Below the pieces are notes generated by a model. The model was not told where the DNA came from. It made no database searches and was given only the letters and a program-made list of their open reading frames with translations. A program made the position numbers and the translations under genes. Source: Streptomyces candidus (GTDB taxonomy: Bacteria; Actinomycetota; Actinomycetes; Streptomycetales; Streptomycetaceae). Taken from it: 64,000 nt of DNA. Positions 27,645-36,050 of the stretch are shown piece by piece (position 1 is the first letter of the stretch; every line of letters begins with the position of its first letter). The stretch spans positions 1-64,000 of the forward strand of contig NZ_JACHEM010000013.1 of the NCBI RefSeq assembly GCF_014207445.1, in the 5' to 3' direction.

Positions 27645-28648
27645 GCGAGCAGACCGAGGAGAAGTGGTGGGGACCGGCCACCGGCATCGGCTCCATGCCG
27701 GGCGACGACGCCCGGGAGACCGCGAGGACCGTCACCGGCAGCTTCGAGGACTTCCCGTACCTCGCGGAACTGCCCGCGCGCGGGCCGGGCGCCGACATGA
27801 TCGGCCGCACCGCCGGAATGCTCGCGGACATGTACGTCCACCTGGAACCCAGCGGCTGGCGCTTCAGCGACCGGCCGGGCCGGGACACCCGCCGCGCCCG
27901 CTCCTGGCTCGGCGAGGACCTGGACGCCCTGGAGGAGTTCACCCAGGGCTACCGGGGGCCGGTCAAGGTGCAGGCCGTCGGGCCGTGGACGCTCGCCGCC
28001 GCGCTCGAACTGCGGGGCGGCGAGGCGGCCGTGGGCGACCCCGGGGCCTGCCGTGACGTGGCCGCCTCGCTGGCCGAGGGGCTGCGCGAGCACCTCGCGG
28101 ACGTGCAGCGCAGGATCCCCGGCGCGCGGCTGGTGCTCCAGCTCGACGAGCCGTCCCTGATGGCCGTACTGCGCGGGCAGGTCAGGAGCGCGAGCGGGTA
28201 CCGCACGTACCGGGCCGTGGACCGGCAGGTCGTGGAGGGCGCGCTGCGTGACGTCATGGGCGTCCACGACGGGCCGGCCGTCGTGCACTCGTGCGCACCG
28301 GACGTGCCGTTCGCACTGCTGCGGCGGGCGGGTGCGGCCGGGATCTCCTTCGACTTCCATCTGCTCACCGAGCGTGACGACGACGAGATCGGTGAGGCGG
28401 CCGAGGCCGGTACGAAGCTGTTCGCGGGCGTGGTGCCGGGCGTGGACGGCCCATTGTCGGACCCGGGCGGTAGCGTCATGGGTGTCAGGTCGCTGTGGCG
28501 CAGGCTGGGGCTGAAACCAGGACTTCTGTGCGAGTCCGTGGTGATCACTCCGACGTGCGGGCTGGCGGGGGCTTCCCCGGCGTACGCCCGGGCGGCGCTC
28601 GCCCACAGCAACCGGGCGGCGAAGTCGCTCGCGGACAACCCTGAGTGA
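27641..28648 (+). CDS. Methionine synthase (cobalamin-independent) family protein, short form
   Basis: 335 residues, much shorter than full MetE (about 750) and equal to its catalytic C-terminal half. It begins with GIGSMPGDDARET, followed by QLDEPSL, VVHSC, FDFHLL and ITPTCGLAGASP; His and Cys in HSC, Glu in QLDEP and Cys in PTCGLAG fit the zinc site. The role of such short actinobacterial MetE-like proteins is not established. It overlaps the SDR gene by four bases and lies 43 nt before ligA. Confidence 0.85.
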   Translation: MSEQTEEKWWGPATGIGSMPGDDARETARTVTGSFEDFPYLAELPARGPGADMIGRTAGMLADMYVHLEPSGWRFSDRPGRDTRRARSWLGEDLDALEEFTQGYRGPVKVQAVGPWTLAAALELRGGEAAVGDPGACRDVAASLAEGLREHLADVQRRIPGARLVLQLDEPSLMAVLRGQVRSASGYRTYRAVDRQVVEGALRDVMGVHDGPAVVHSCAPDVPFALLRRAGAAGISFDFHLLTERDDDEIGEAAEAGTKLFAGVVPGVDGPLSDPGGSVMGVRSLWRRLGLKPGLLCESVVITPTCGLAGASPAYARAALAHSNRAAKSLADNPE

Positions 28649-28691
28649 CGGATCGGTAGTTCCCATACAGGGACAACGGGAGGTTGAGACG

Positions 28692-30878
28692 GTGGCTGGC
28701 GAACAGCACGCAGCGGTACCCGCAGAGGCACGGGAGAAGCACGCGCGGCTCGCTGAGCAGATCGAGGAGCACCGCTTCCGGTACTACGTCAAGGACCAGC
28801 CGGTCGTCAGCGACGCCGAGTTCGACCAGCTGCTGCGTGCGCTCGAAGCGCTGGAGGAGGAGTACTCCGAGCTGCGGACGCCGGACTCGCCCACGCAGAA
28901 GGTCGCCGGCGCCTACGAGACGGAGTTCACGGCCGTCCAGCACCGCGAGCGCATGCTCTCGCTCGACAACGCCTTCGACGACGAGGAACTGGCGGCCTGG
29001 GCGGAGCGGGTCGCCGGCGAGCTCAGCGGCATCGAGTACCACCTGCTGTGCGAGCTCAAGGTGGACGGCCTCGCCGTCAACCTCACCTACGAGAAGGGCC
29101 GGCTGACCCGGGCGGCGACCCGCGGCGACGGGCGCACCGGCGAGGACATCACGCCCAACGTGCGCACCATCCCGCAGATCCCGCAGCGCCTGGAGGGGGA
29201 CCGCATCCCGGACCTGGTCGAGATCCGCGGCGAGGTCTACTTCCCGATGGAGGCCTTCGGCGAGCTGAATGCCCGGCTGGTGGAGGCGGGCGACAAGCCG
29301 TTCGCCAACCCGCGCAACGCGGCGGCCGGTTCGCTGCGCCAGAAGGACCCCAGAGTCACCGCGAGCCGTCCCCTGCGGATGGTGGTGCACGGCATCGGCG
29401 CCCGCGAGGGGTTCGCCATCGACCGCCTGTCGCACGCCTACGAGCTGCTCAGGGAGTGGGGCCTGCCGACCGCCGGACAGAACCGGGTGGTGGACTCCCT
29501 GGAAGGCGTACGGGAATTCATCGCACACATCGGCAGGAACCGGCACTCCGTCGTCGAGCACGAGATCGACGGGGTGGTCGTCAAACTGGACGAGATTCCG
29601 CTCCAGGGCCGGCTCGGCTCGACCTCGCGGGCGCCGCGCTGGGCGATCGCCTGGAAGTTCGCCCCCGAGGAGGTCAACTCCAAGCTCGTCAACATCCGCG
29701 TGGGCGTGGGACGCACCGGCCGCGTCACCCCGTACGCGCAGGTGGAACCGGTGACGGTGGCCGGCTCCGAGGTCGAGTTCGCCACCCTGCACAACCAGGA
29801 GGTGGTGAAGAAGAAGGGCGTGCTCATCGGTGACACCGTCGTGCTGCGCAAGGCTGGCGACGTCATCCCGGAGATCCTCGGCCCGGTCGTGGACCTGCGC
29901 GACGGCACCGAGCGGGAGTTCGTGATGCCCGCCGAGTGCCCCGAATGCGGGACGGAGCTGCGCCCCATGAAGGAGGGCGACATCGATCTGCGCTGTCCCA
30001 ACGCGCAGACCTGCCCCGCCCAGTTGCGCGAGCGCCTGTTCTACCTCGGCGGCCGCAAGAGCCTCGACATCGAAAACTTCGGGTACGTCGCGGCGGCAGC
30101 CCTGACCAAACCGCTGGAGCCCGCCGAGCCGCCGCTGCTCGACGAGGGCGACCTCTTCGACCTCACCATCGAGCAGCTGCTGCCCATCAGGTCCTACGTC
30201 CTGGACCCCGACTCCGGGCTGCCCAGGAAGGACCCGAAGACCGGCGAGGACAAGACCGCCACCATCTTCGCCAACAAGGAGGGCGAGCCCCGCAAGAACG
30301 CCCTGGCGATGCTGGAGAACATCCGGGCGGCGAAGGAGATGCCGCTGGCCCGGATCCTCACCGGCCTCTCCATCCGGCACGTCGGGCCGGTCGCCGCCGA
30401 GGCGCTGGCCCGCGAGTTCCGCTCGATCGAGCGGATCGAGCAGGCGACAGAGGAGGAGCTGGCGGGCGTCGACGGCGTCGGCGGCATCATCGCGGCCTCC
30501 CTCAAGGAGTGGTTCGCCGTCGACTGGCACCAGGAGATCCTCCGCAAGTGGCGGGCCGCAGGGGTGCGCATGGAGGAGGAGGGCTCGGCCGAGGCCCAGG
30601 GACCGCGCCCGCTGGAGGGACTGACCGTCGTCGTCACCGGAACGCTGGAGAAGTACACCCGGGATGGCGCAAAAGAGTCCCTCCAGAACCTCGGAGCGAA
30701 GGTGACCGGTTCCGTTTCCAAGAAGACGTCCTTCGTCGTGGTCGGCGACAGCCCCGGTTCGAAGTACGACAAGGCCATGCAACTGAAGGTGCCGGTGCTC
30801 GACGAGGACGGCTTCGGGGTGCTGCTCGCACAAGGGCCGGAAGCCGCACGTGAAGCCGCGGTTCCGGTGGAGCAGTAA
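28692..30878 (+). CDS. ligA: NAD-dependent DNA ligase
   Basis: 728 residues. It seals nicks in DNA using NAD. The Ia and adenylation domains come first, with the adenylated Lys123 in CELKVDGLAV. Then follow the OB fold, a Cys4 zinc finger (CPECG...CPNAQTCPAQ), a helix-hairpin-helix domain and a BRCT domain at the C-terminus (LEGLTVVVTGTLEKYTRDG). An insert after the zinc finger (LEPAEPPLLDEGDLFD...KDPKTGEDK) makes it longer than E. coli LigA, which is usual for Streptomyces. Start GTG 28692. A terminator follows. Confidence 0.97.
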   Translation: MAGEQHAAVPAEAREKHARLAEQIEEHRFRYYVKDQPVVSDAEFDQLLRALEALEEEYSELRTPDSPTQKVAGAYETEFTAVQHRERMLSLDNAFDDEELAAWAERVAGELSGIEYHLLCELKVDGLAVNLTYEKGRLTRAATRGDGRTGEDITPNVRTIPQIPQRLEGDRIPDLVEIRGEVYFPMEAFGELNARLVEAGDKPFANPRNAAAGSLRQKDPRVTASRPLRMVVHGIGAREGFAIDRLSHAYELLREWGLPTAGQNRVVDSLEGVREFIAHIGRNRHSVVEHEIDGVVVKLDEIPLQGRLGSTSRAPRWAIAWKFAPEEVNSKLVNIRVGVGRTGRVTPYAQVEPVTVAGSEVEFATLHNQEVVKKKGVLIGDTVVLRKAGDVIPEILGPVVDLRDGTEREFVMPAECPECGTELRPMKEGDIDLRCPNAQTCPAQLRERLFYLGGRKSLDIENFGYVAAAALTKPLEPAEPPLLDEGDLFDLTIEQLLPIRSYVLDPDSGLPRKDPKTGEDKTATIFANKEGEPRKNALAMLENIRAAKEMPLARILTGLSIRHVGPVAAEALAREFRSIERIEQATEEELAGVDGVGGIIAASLKEWFAVDWHQEILRKWRAAGVRMEEEGSAEAQGPRPLEGLTVVVTGTLEKYTRDGAKESLQNLGAKVTGSVSKKTSFVVVGDSPGSKYDKAMQLKVPVLDEDGFGVLLAQGPEAAREAAVPVEQ

Positions 30879-30900
30879 CGGGAAGAACAGCGGCCTGAGG

Positions 30901-30938
30901 GCCACCCGTTCGGCGCATAGCAGACGTCTGCGGGTGGC
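30901..30938 (+). terminator. ligA terminator
   Basis: GCCACCCG (30901-30908) pairs with CGGGTGGC (30931-30938), enclosing a CAGACGTCTG palindrome. It lies 22 nt after the ligA stop and lacks a U-tract. Confidence 0.5.
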
Positions 30939-31167
30939 TGGGTCGCATTCGGGCAACAGCGGAGGACCGCTGCCCGGGAGAGCCTGCTGCGGCCTACTGT
31001 TGGGATGTGCGCCTGTCGTGCACGGCTGGGGAACCGCTGCCCGGCCCTGAGGTGTCTGCCCTTGAGGAGGCCGCCTGGGGAGTCGGGCGACCGGGGGCGA
31101 GTCGTGATGGCATGACAACGGGGCCATCGCGCGTGACATGGGCACCGCCAGCTGTGAGAGGGACGGA

Positions 31168-33885
31168 ATGAAACCGACCGAGAGTGCCGACCCGGCCTCG
31201 CGGCTGCGCGACCGGTCCGGGCTGTCCGGGATGTTCGGACCGTCCGGTCCTGGCCGGCTGTTCGCACTGTTCGGCCGTCGGGGCCACAGCCCCGCGTCAC
31301 CGTCGGCCGCGCCACAGCCCGGCGCACCGACATCGGCCGCACCACGGCCCGTTGCGCCACCGTCGGCCGCACCACAGCCGGCCGCACCACAGCCGGTCGC
31401 GCCGCCGCCGGCCGGCGCGCAGCAGCCGAACCCCGCGCCTCCGGCACTGCCGGGCCGCCCGCAGCCGCCGAACGGGCCACGCCTCGCGAACGGCACCCCG
31501 GCCCCCCACGGCCAGACCGGTGCCCGCACCGCGTACAACCCGCCCGTCCCTCAGCACACGCAGACCACGTACGACCCGCAGGCCCCTCAGGTGGCTCGGA
31601 CGGCGCACGGCCCGCACAGCCCCTTCAGCGATCCCGCACCGCTCGGCGCGCACACTCCCCAGGGCCCGCACACCCCGCACGGTGCTCACCTCGCGGCAGG
31701 TGCTCACACCTCGCACAGTGGCCACCCCGCGTACGGCCCGCCCGCCCCCCAAGGCGTGCGCCCCGGGTACGGCCCGCGGCCGGCGCAGGGCGCGTTGCCG
31801 TCGGCCGTGAGACACGGGGAGGTCCGGGGCGCCCGCTGGGGCCCCCTGCTGCCCGCCGCCCTCGCGGGAGCAGCCGCCCTCGTCCTCGCCGCCGGTGTCG
31901 TCCAGACCCTCGGCCAGCACCGCGCCCTGTTCCCCGGCGGCACCACCGGCTGGTCGCTCGCCCTGCTCACCGCGGCCATCGTCGGCTACCTCGTCGCGCT
32001 CGGCAGGGACAGGTGGTGGGGCGGCACGGGATCGGGGGCGGCACTCACCCTCGCCGTCCTGCTGCTGTACGGATGGGTTCCGGCCGGGCTGGTCAGCCTG
32101 GCCGTTGTCGTGCTGGTGGGCAGTGCGCGCAGACGCCGCTGGCGGCAGGGCGTGCTGCACGGCGCCGCCGACATTCTCGGCATCGCGGCGGCCGCCCTCA
32201 CCCTGGGCGTCCTCGGCGAGGTCCCGACGGTGGAGCAGCCCTGGCAGCCGGTCGGCTGGGACTGGGGTGTGGTGCCGCAGGTGGTGCTGACGGCGACCGT
32301 GTACCTCGTGGTCACCCGGCTGCTGCTGTGGGCGGTGGCGGTCCCGCAGCCCGGCCGGATGCCGTCCGCCACCCGAACGGCTCTCGTGAGGCTGGGACTT
32401 GCGTGCGGCGCCCTGCTCGGCATCGCCCCGCTGATGTGCGTCGTCGCGCTCTCCCTGCCGGTGCTGCTGCCACTGTTCGCGGTACCCCTCATCGCCCTCG
32501 ACTCCACGCTGTGGATAGCGCGGGCGCGGGCCGAGGAACAGTTGCGGGACCCGCTGACCGGACTGCCCAACCGGCAGTGGCTGCTGGAGCGCGCCCGCCC
32601 CGCGCTGGAGGAGGCCGAGGCGGTCGGGACGCGCTCCGCGCTGGTCCTCATCGACATGGACCGGTTCCGTTCCGTGAACGACACCCTCGGGCACCTCGCC
32701 GGTGACCGGCTGCTGCTGCAGATAGCCGACCGGCTGCGCAGGGCGCTGCCCCGGGGTGCGGAGGCGGCCCGGCTCGGCGGTGACGAGTTCGCCGTACTGC
32801 TGCCCCGGACCGAGTCCGCGACGAGTGCGCAGCGCATTGCCCGGCACCTGGTCGCGGAACTGGGGTCGCCCCTCGACCTCGACGGGCTGACGCTGGTGCT
32901 GGAGGCGAGCGCGGGAGTCGCCGTCTTCCCCGATCACGCGCTGGACGCGGAGGGGCTGCTGCGGCGGGCGGACGTGGCGATGTACCAGGCGAAGCGGGAC
33001 CGCAGCGGCGTCGAGGTCTACGAGTCCAAGCGGGACTCCAACACCCCCGACCGGCTGGGCCTGCTGGGCGACCTGCGGCGGGCGCTGGACGCGGGGGACG
33101 TGGAGCTGCACTACCAGCCCAAGGTGCGCTTCGACGGGCAGGTCGCCGGCCTGGAGGCGCTGGTGCGGTGGGTGCATCCGGAGCGGGGGCGGGTCCCTCC
33201 CGACGAGTTCATCGCGATCGCCGAGTCGTCGGGGCTGATGCCGCACCTCACGGAGTACGTACTGGAGACGGCGCTCGCCCAGGTCGCCAGGTGGCGGGCA
33301 CAGGGGCTCAACGTGCCGGTCGCGGTGAACGTCTCCCCGCGCGACGTGCACACGCCGGGCTTCGCGGGGGCGGTCGCCGGACGGCTGGCGCGGCACGGGG
33401 TGCCCGCCGGGTCCCTCCAGCTGGAGATCACCGAGCACGTGCTGCTGGAGGACCCGCAGCGGGCCGCGGACACTCTCGCCGCGCTGACCGGGCACGGCGT
33501 GAAGATGTCGCTCGACGACTTCGGCACGGGCTACTCGTCGCTGGTGCACCTGCGGCGGCTGCCGGTGAGCGAGCTGAAGATCGACCGGTCGTTCGTGGCA
33601 CGGCTCGCCGTGGACACGGAGGACGCGGAGATCGTGCGCTGCACGATCGACCTGGCGCACTCGCTGGGGCTGCTGGTCGTCGCGGAGGGCGTCGAGGACG
33701 ACGAGACGTGGGAGCGGCTGCGGGACCTGCGGTGCGATGCGGTGCAGGGCTGGCTGGTGGCCGCGGCGATGCCCCCGGAGGAGGCGACGGCGTGGCTGCT
33801 GGCGCGCGGGTCGCGGGGGTGGCAGCGCCCGGCGGAGCTGGCCGCCGCGGCCGCCGCGGATGCGGTGCGGGTGGAGCAGGAATAG
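31168..33885 (+). CDS. Membrane GGDEF-EAL protein (RmdB-like c-di-GMP phosphodiesterase)
   Basis: 905 residues. Residues about 35-220 are a low-complexity Pro/Ala/His/Gly tail. About 224-445 contains six or more membrane helices. GGDEF is intact at residue 537 but has no RxxD I-site. The EAL domain is intact: EAL at 663, NVSP, EITE, LDDFGTGYSS, LKIDRSF, AEGVED and VQGW, the residues needed for c-di-GMP hydrolysis. Domain order and position between ligA and gatC match, from memory, RmdB of S. coelicolor, which affects development. ATG 31168 is chosen for the GAGAGGGACGG upstream. Confidence 0.9.
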   Translation: MKPTESADPASRLRDRSGLSGMFGPSGPGRLFALFGRRGHSPASPSAAPQPGAPTSAAPRPVAPPSAAPQPAAPQPVAPPPAGAQQPNPAPPALPGRPQPPNGPRLANGTPAPHGQTGARTAYNPPVPQHTQTTYDPQAPQVARTAHGPHSPFSDPAPLGAHTPQGPHTPHGAHLAAGAHTSHSGHPAYGPPAPQGVRPGYGPRPAQGALPSAVRHGEVRGARWGPLLPAALAGAAALVLAAGVVQTLGQHRALFPGGTTGWSLALLTAAIVGYLVALGRDRWWGGTGSGAALTLAVLLLYGWVPAGLVSLAVVVLVGSARRRRWRQGVLHGAADILGIAAAALTLGVLGEVPTVEQPWQPVGWDWGVVPQVVLTATVYLVVTRLLLWAVAVPQPGRMPSATRTALVRLGLACGALLGIAPLMCVVALSLPVLLPLFAVPLIALDSTLWIARARAEEQLRDPLTGLPNRQWLLERARPALEEAEAVGTRSALVLIDMDRFRSVNDTLGHLAGDRLLLQIADRLRRALPRGAEAARLGGDEFAVLLPRTESATSAQRIARHLVAELGSPLDLDGLTLVLEASAGVAVFPDHALDAEGLLRRADVAMYQAKRDRSGVEVYESKRDSNTPDRLGLLGDLRRALDAGDVELHYQPKVRFDGQVAGLEALVRWVHPERGRVPPDEFIAIAESSGLMPHLTEYVLETALAQVARWRAQGLNVPVAVNVSPRDVHTPGFAGAVAGRLARHGVPAGSLQLEITEHVLLEDPQRAADTLAALTGHGVKMSLDDFGTGYSSLVHLRRLPVSELKIDRSFVARLAVDTEDAEIVRCTIDLAHSLGLLVVAEGVEDDETWERLRDLRCDAVQGWLVAAAMPPEEATAWLLARGSRGWQRPAELAAAAAADAVRVEQE

Positions 33886-33996
33886 GGGGCACAGGTGCGG
33901 CGGACGGCCCCGGCGGAACTGTTTCGCGGGCAGGGGGCCGCGACCCATAGGATTGGGCCGCCCACCACACGCACACCAACCCCTGAGGATCGCTGC

Positions 33997-34293
33997 ATGC
34001 CTGGCATCACGCGCGAGGAGGTCGCACACCTCGCACGGCTGGCGCGTCTGGAGCTGAAGCCCGAAGAGCTTGAGCACTTCGCCGGTCAGCTCGACGACAT
34101 CATCGGCGCGGTCGCCCGCGTCTCCGAGGTCGCCGACCAAGACGTACCGCCGACCTCCCACCCGCTGCCGCTGACCAACGTCATGCGCGCGGACGAGGTA
34201 CGCCCGTCGCTCACCCCCGAGCAGGCGCTCTCCGGCGCCCCGGCCCAGGAGCAGCAGCGTTTCAAGGTGCCGCAGATCCTGGGGGAGGACTAA
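33997..34293 (+). CDS. gatC: Glutamyl-tRNA(Gln)/aspartyl-tRNA(Asn) amidotransferase subunit C
   Basis: 98 residues, normal length. It is the small linker subunit of the GatCAB amidotransferase that makes Gln-tRNA and Asn-tRNA from misacylated tRNAs. It begins MPGITREEVAHLARLARLELKPEEL and ends EQQRFKVPQILGED, both typical. The ATG lies 6 nt before gatA and heads the gatC-gatA-small gene-gatB operon. TAGGAT at 33948-33953 is a possible -10. Confidence 0.96.
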   Translation: MPGITREEVAHLARLARLELKPEELEHFAGQLDDIIGAVARVSEVADQDVPPTSHPLPLTNVMRADEVRPSLTPEQALSGAPAQEQQRFKVPQILGED

Positions 34294-34298
34294 TCAGC

Positions 34299-35795
34299 AT
34301 GACGACCGACATCATCAAGCTCACCGCGGCCGCGACCGCCGGGAAGATCGCCTCGGGCGAGCTCACGGCCGTCGAGGTCACCGAGGCCCACCTGGCCCGG
34401 ATCGACGCCGTCGACGAGAAGGTGCACGCCTTCCTGCACGTCGACCGCGAGGGTGCGCTCGCGCAGGCCCGCGCCGTCGACGCCAAGCGGGAGGCCGGCG
34501 AGAAGCTGGGCCCGCTGGCCGGCGTCCCGCTCGCGCTCAAGGACATCTTCACCACCGAGGGCATCCCGACCACCGTCGGCTCCAAGATCCTCGAAGGCTG
34601 GATCCCGCCGTACGACGCGACGCTGACCAAGCGCCTCAAGGCCGCCGACATCGTCATCCTCGGCAAGACCAACATGGACGAGTTCGCCATGGGGTCCTCC
34701 ACCGAGAACAGCGCGTACGGCCCGACCGGCAACCCGTGGGACCTCACCAAGATCCCCGGCGGCTCCGGCGGCGGCTCCTCCGCCGCCCTCGCCTCCTACG
34801 AGGCCCCCCTGGCCATCGGCACGGACACCGGCGGCTCCATCCGCCAGCCCGCCGCCGTCACCGCCACCGTCGGCGTCAAGCCGACCTACGGGGCGGTCTC
34901 CCGCTACGGCATGGTCGCCTTCTCCTCCTCCCTCGACCAGGGCGGACCCTGCGCCCGTACGGTCCTGGACGCGGCGCTGCTCCACGAGGTCATCGCCGGG
35001 CACGACCCGCTCGACTCGACCTCCATCGACGCCCCGGTCCCGCCGGTCGTCGAGGCCGCCCGCAACGGCAGCGTCGAGGGCATGCGCGTCGGCGTCGTCA
35101 AGCAGTTCCGCGGCGAGCACTACCAGGCCGGCGTCCTGCAGCGCTTCGACGAGTCCGTCGAGCTGCTGACGAAGCTCGGCGCCGAGATCGTCGAGCTGGA
35201 CTGCCCGTCCTTCGACCTGGCGCTCTCCGCGTACTACCTGATCGCCCCGTCCGAGTGCTCCTCCAACCTGGCCCGCTTCGACGCCATGCGCTACGGCCTG
35301 CGCGTCGGCGACGACGGCACCCGCTCCGCCGAGGACGTCACCGCCCTCACCCGCGAGGCCGGGTTCGGCGACGAGGTCAAGCGCCGCATCATCCTCGGCA
35401 CGTACGCCCTGTCGAGCGGCTACTACGACGCGTACTACGGCAGCGCCCAGAAGGTCCGTACGCTCATCACGCAGGACTTCGAGAAGGCCTTCGAGCAGGT
35501 CGACGTCATCGTCTCGCCGACGACGCCCACCACCGCCTTCCCGATCGGCGAGCGCGCCGACGACCCGATGGCGATGTACCTCGCCGACCTGTGCACCATC
35601 CCGACGAACATGGCGGGCAACGCCGCCATGTCGCTGCCCTGCGGCCTCGCGCCGGAGGACAACATGCCGGTCGGGCTCCAGATCATCGCCCCCGCCCTGA
35701 AGGACGACCGTCTTTACAAGGTCGGCGCTGCTGTCGAGGCCGCCTTCGTGGAAAAGTGGGGGCACCCGCTGCTTGAGGAGGCACCGTCGCTATGA
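34299..35795 (+). CDS. gatA: Glutamyl-tRNA(Gln)/aspartyl-tRNA(Asn) amidotransferase subunit A
   Basis: 498 residues. It is the glutaminase subunit that releases ammonia for the transamidation. The amidase-signature Ser-cisSer-Lys triad can be seen: Lys in PLALKDIFTTEG, serines in PGGSGGGSSAALAS and DTGGSIRQPAA. The rest follows GatA closely (FAMGSSTENSAYGPTGNPWD). The stop overlaps the start of the next small gene by ATGA. Confidence 0.97.
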   Translation: MTTDIIKLTAAATAGKIASGELTAVEVTEAHLARIDAVDEKVHAFLHVDREGALAQARAVDAKREAGEKLGPLAGVPLALKDIFTTEGIPTTVGSKILEGWIPPYDATLTKRLKAADIVILGKTNMDEFAMGSSTENSAYGPTGNPWDLTKIPGGSGGGSSAALASYEAPLAIGTDTGGSIRQPAAVTATVGVKPTYGAVSRYGMVAFSSSLDQGGPCARTVLDAALLHEVIAGHDPLDSTSIDAPVPPVVEAARNGSVEGMRVGVVKQFRGEHYQAGVLQRFDESVELLTKLGAEIVELDCPSFDLALSAYYLIAPSECSSNLARFDAMRYGLRVGDDGTRSAEDVTALTREAGFGDEVKRRIILGTYALSSGYYDAYYGSAQKVRTLITQDFEKAFEQVDVIVSPTTPTTAFPIGERADDPMAMYLADLCTIPTNMAGNAAMSLPCGLAPEDNMPVGLQIIAPALKDDRLYKVGAAVEAAFVEKWGHPLLEEAPSL

Positions 35796-36034
35796 GCCCC
35801 ATGCCCATCAAGGCCAAGGGATTCAAGAATTCCAAGGCTGCTACGTACCTGTCGATCGGCTCCACCGCCTTCGGCGCGATCAGTGTCGCCAAGCAGGCCC
35901 GGATGGCCCGCAAGGACAATGACACGCTCCGTCTCGTCGACGCCGTTGTCTCCGCCGCCGCCATCGTCACCGGCCTCGCTCTGCTCTACCGCGAGCTGAA
36001 GAAGCTCGGCGACGACGACGTCCTGCTGGGCTGA
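35792..36034 (+). CDS. Small membrane protein between gatA and gatB
   Basis: 80 residues. It begins MSPMPIKAKGFKNSKAATYLS, then has two hydrophobic stretches (TYLSIGSTAFGAISVA and VDAVVSAAAIVTGLALLY) separated by a charged segment KQARMARKDNDTLR. It overlaps gatA by four bases and ends 16 nt before gatB, so it is co-expressed with the amidotransferase. I recognise no family with a known function. The coupling with gatA suggests a link with GatCAB or simple operon hitch-hiking. Confidence 0.85.
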   Translation: MSPMPIKAKGFKNSKAATYLSIGSTAFGAISVAKQARMARKDNDTLRLVDAVVSAAAIVTGLALLYRELKKLGDDDVLLG

Positions 36035-36050
36035 GAGGGAAAGTTTCACC

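Noticed and set aside
28545..31538. 997-residue minus-strand frame opposite ligA
   Set aside because: LigA on the plus strand is certain; the other frame is a shadow.
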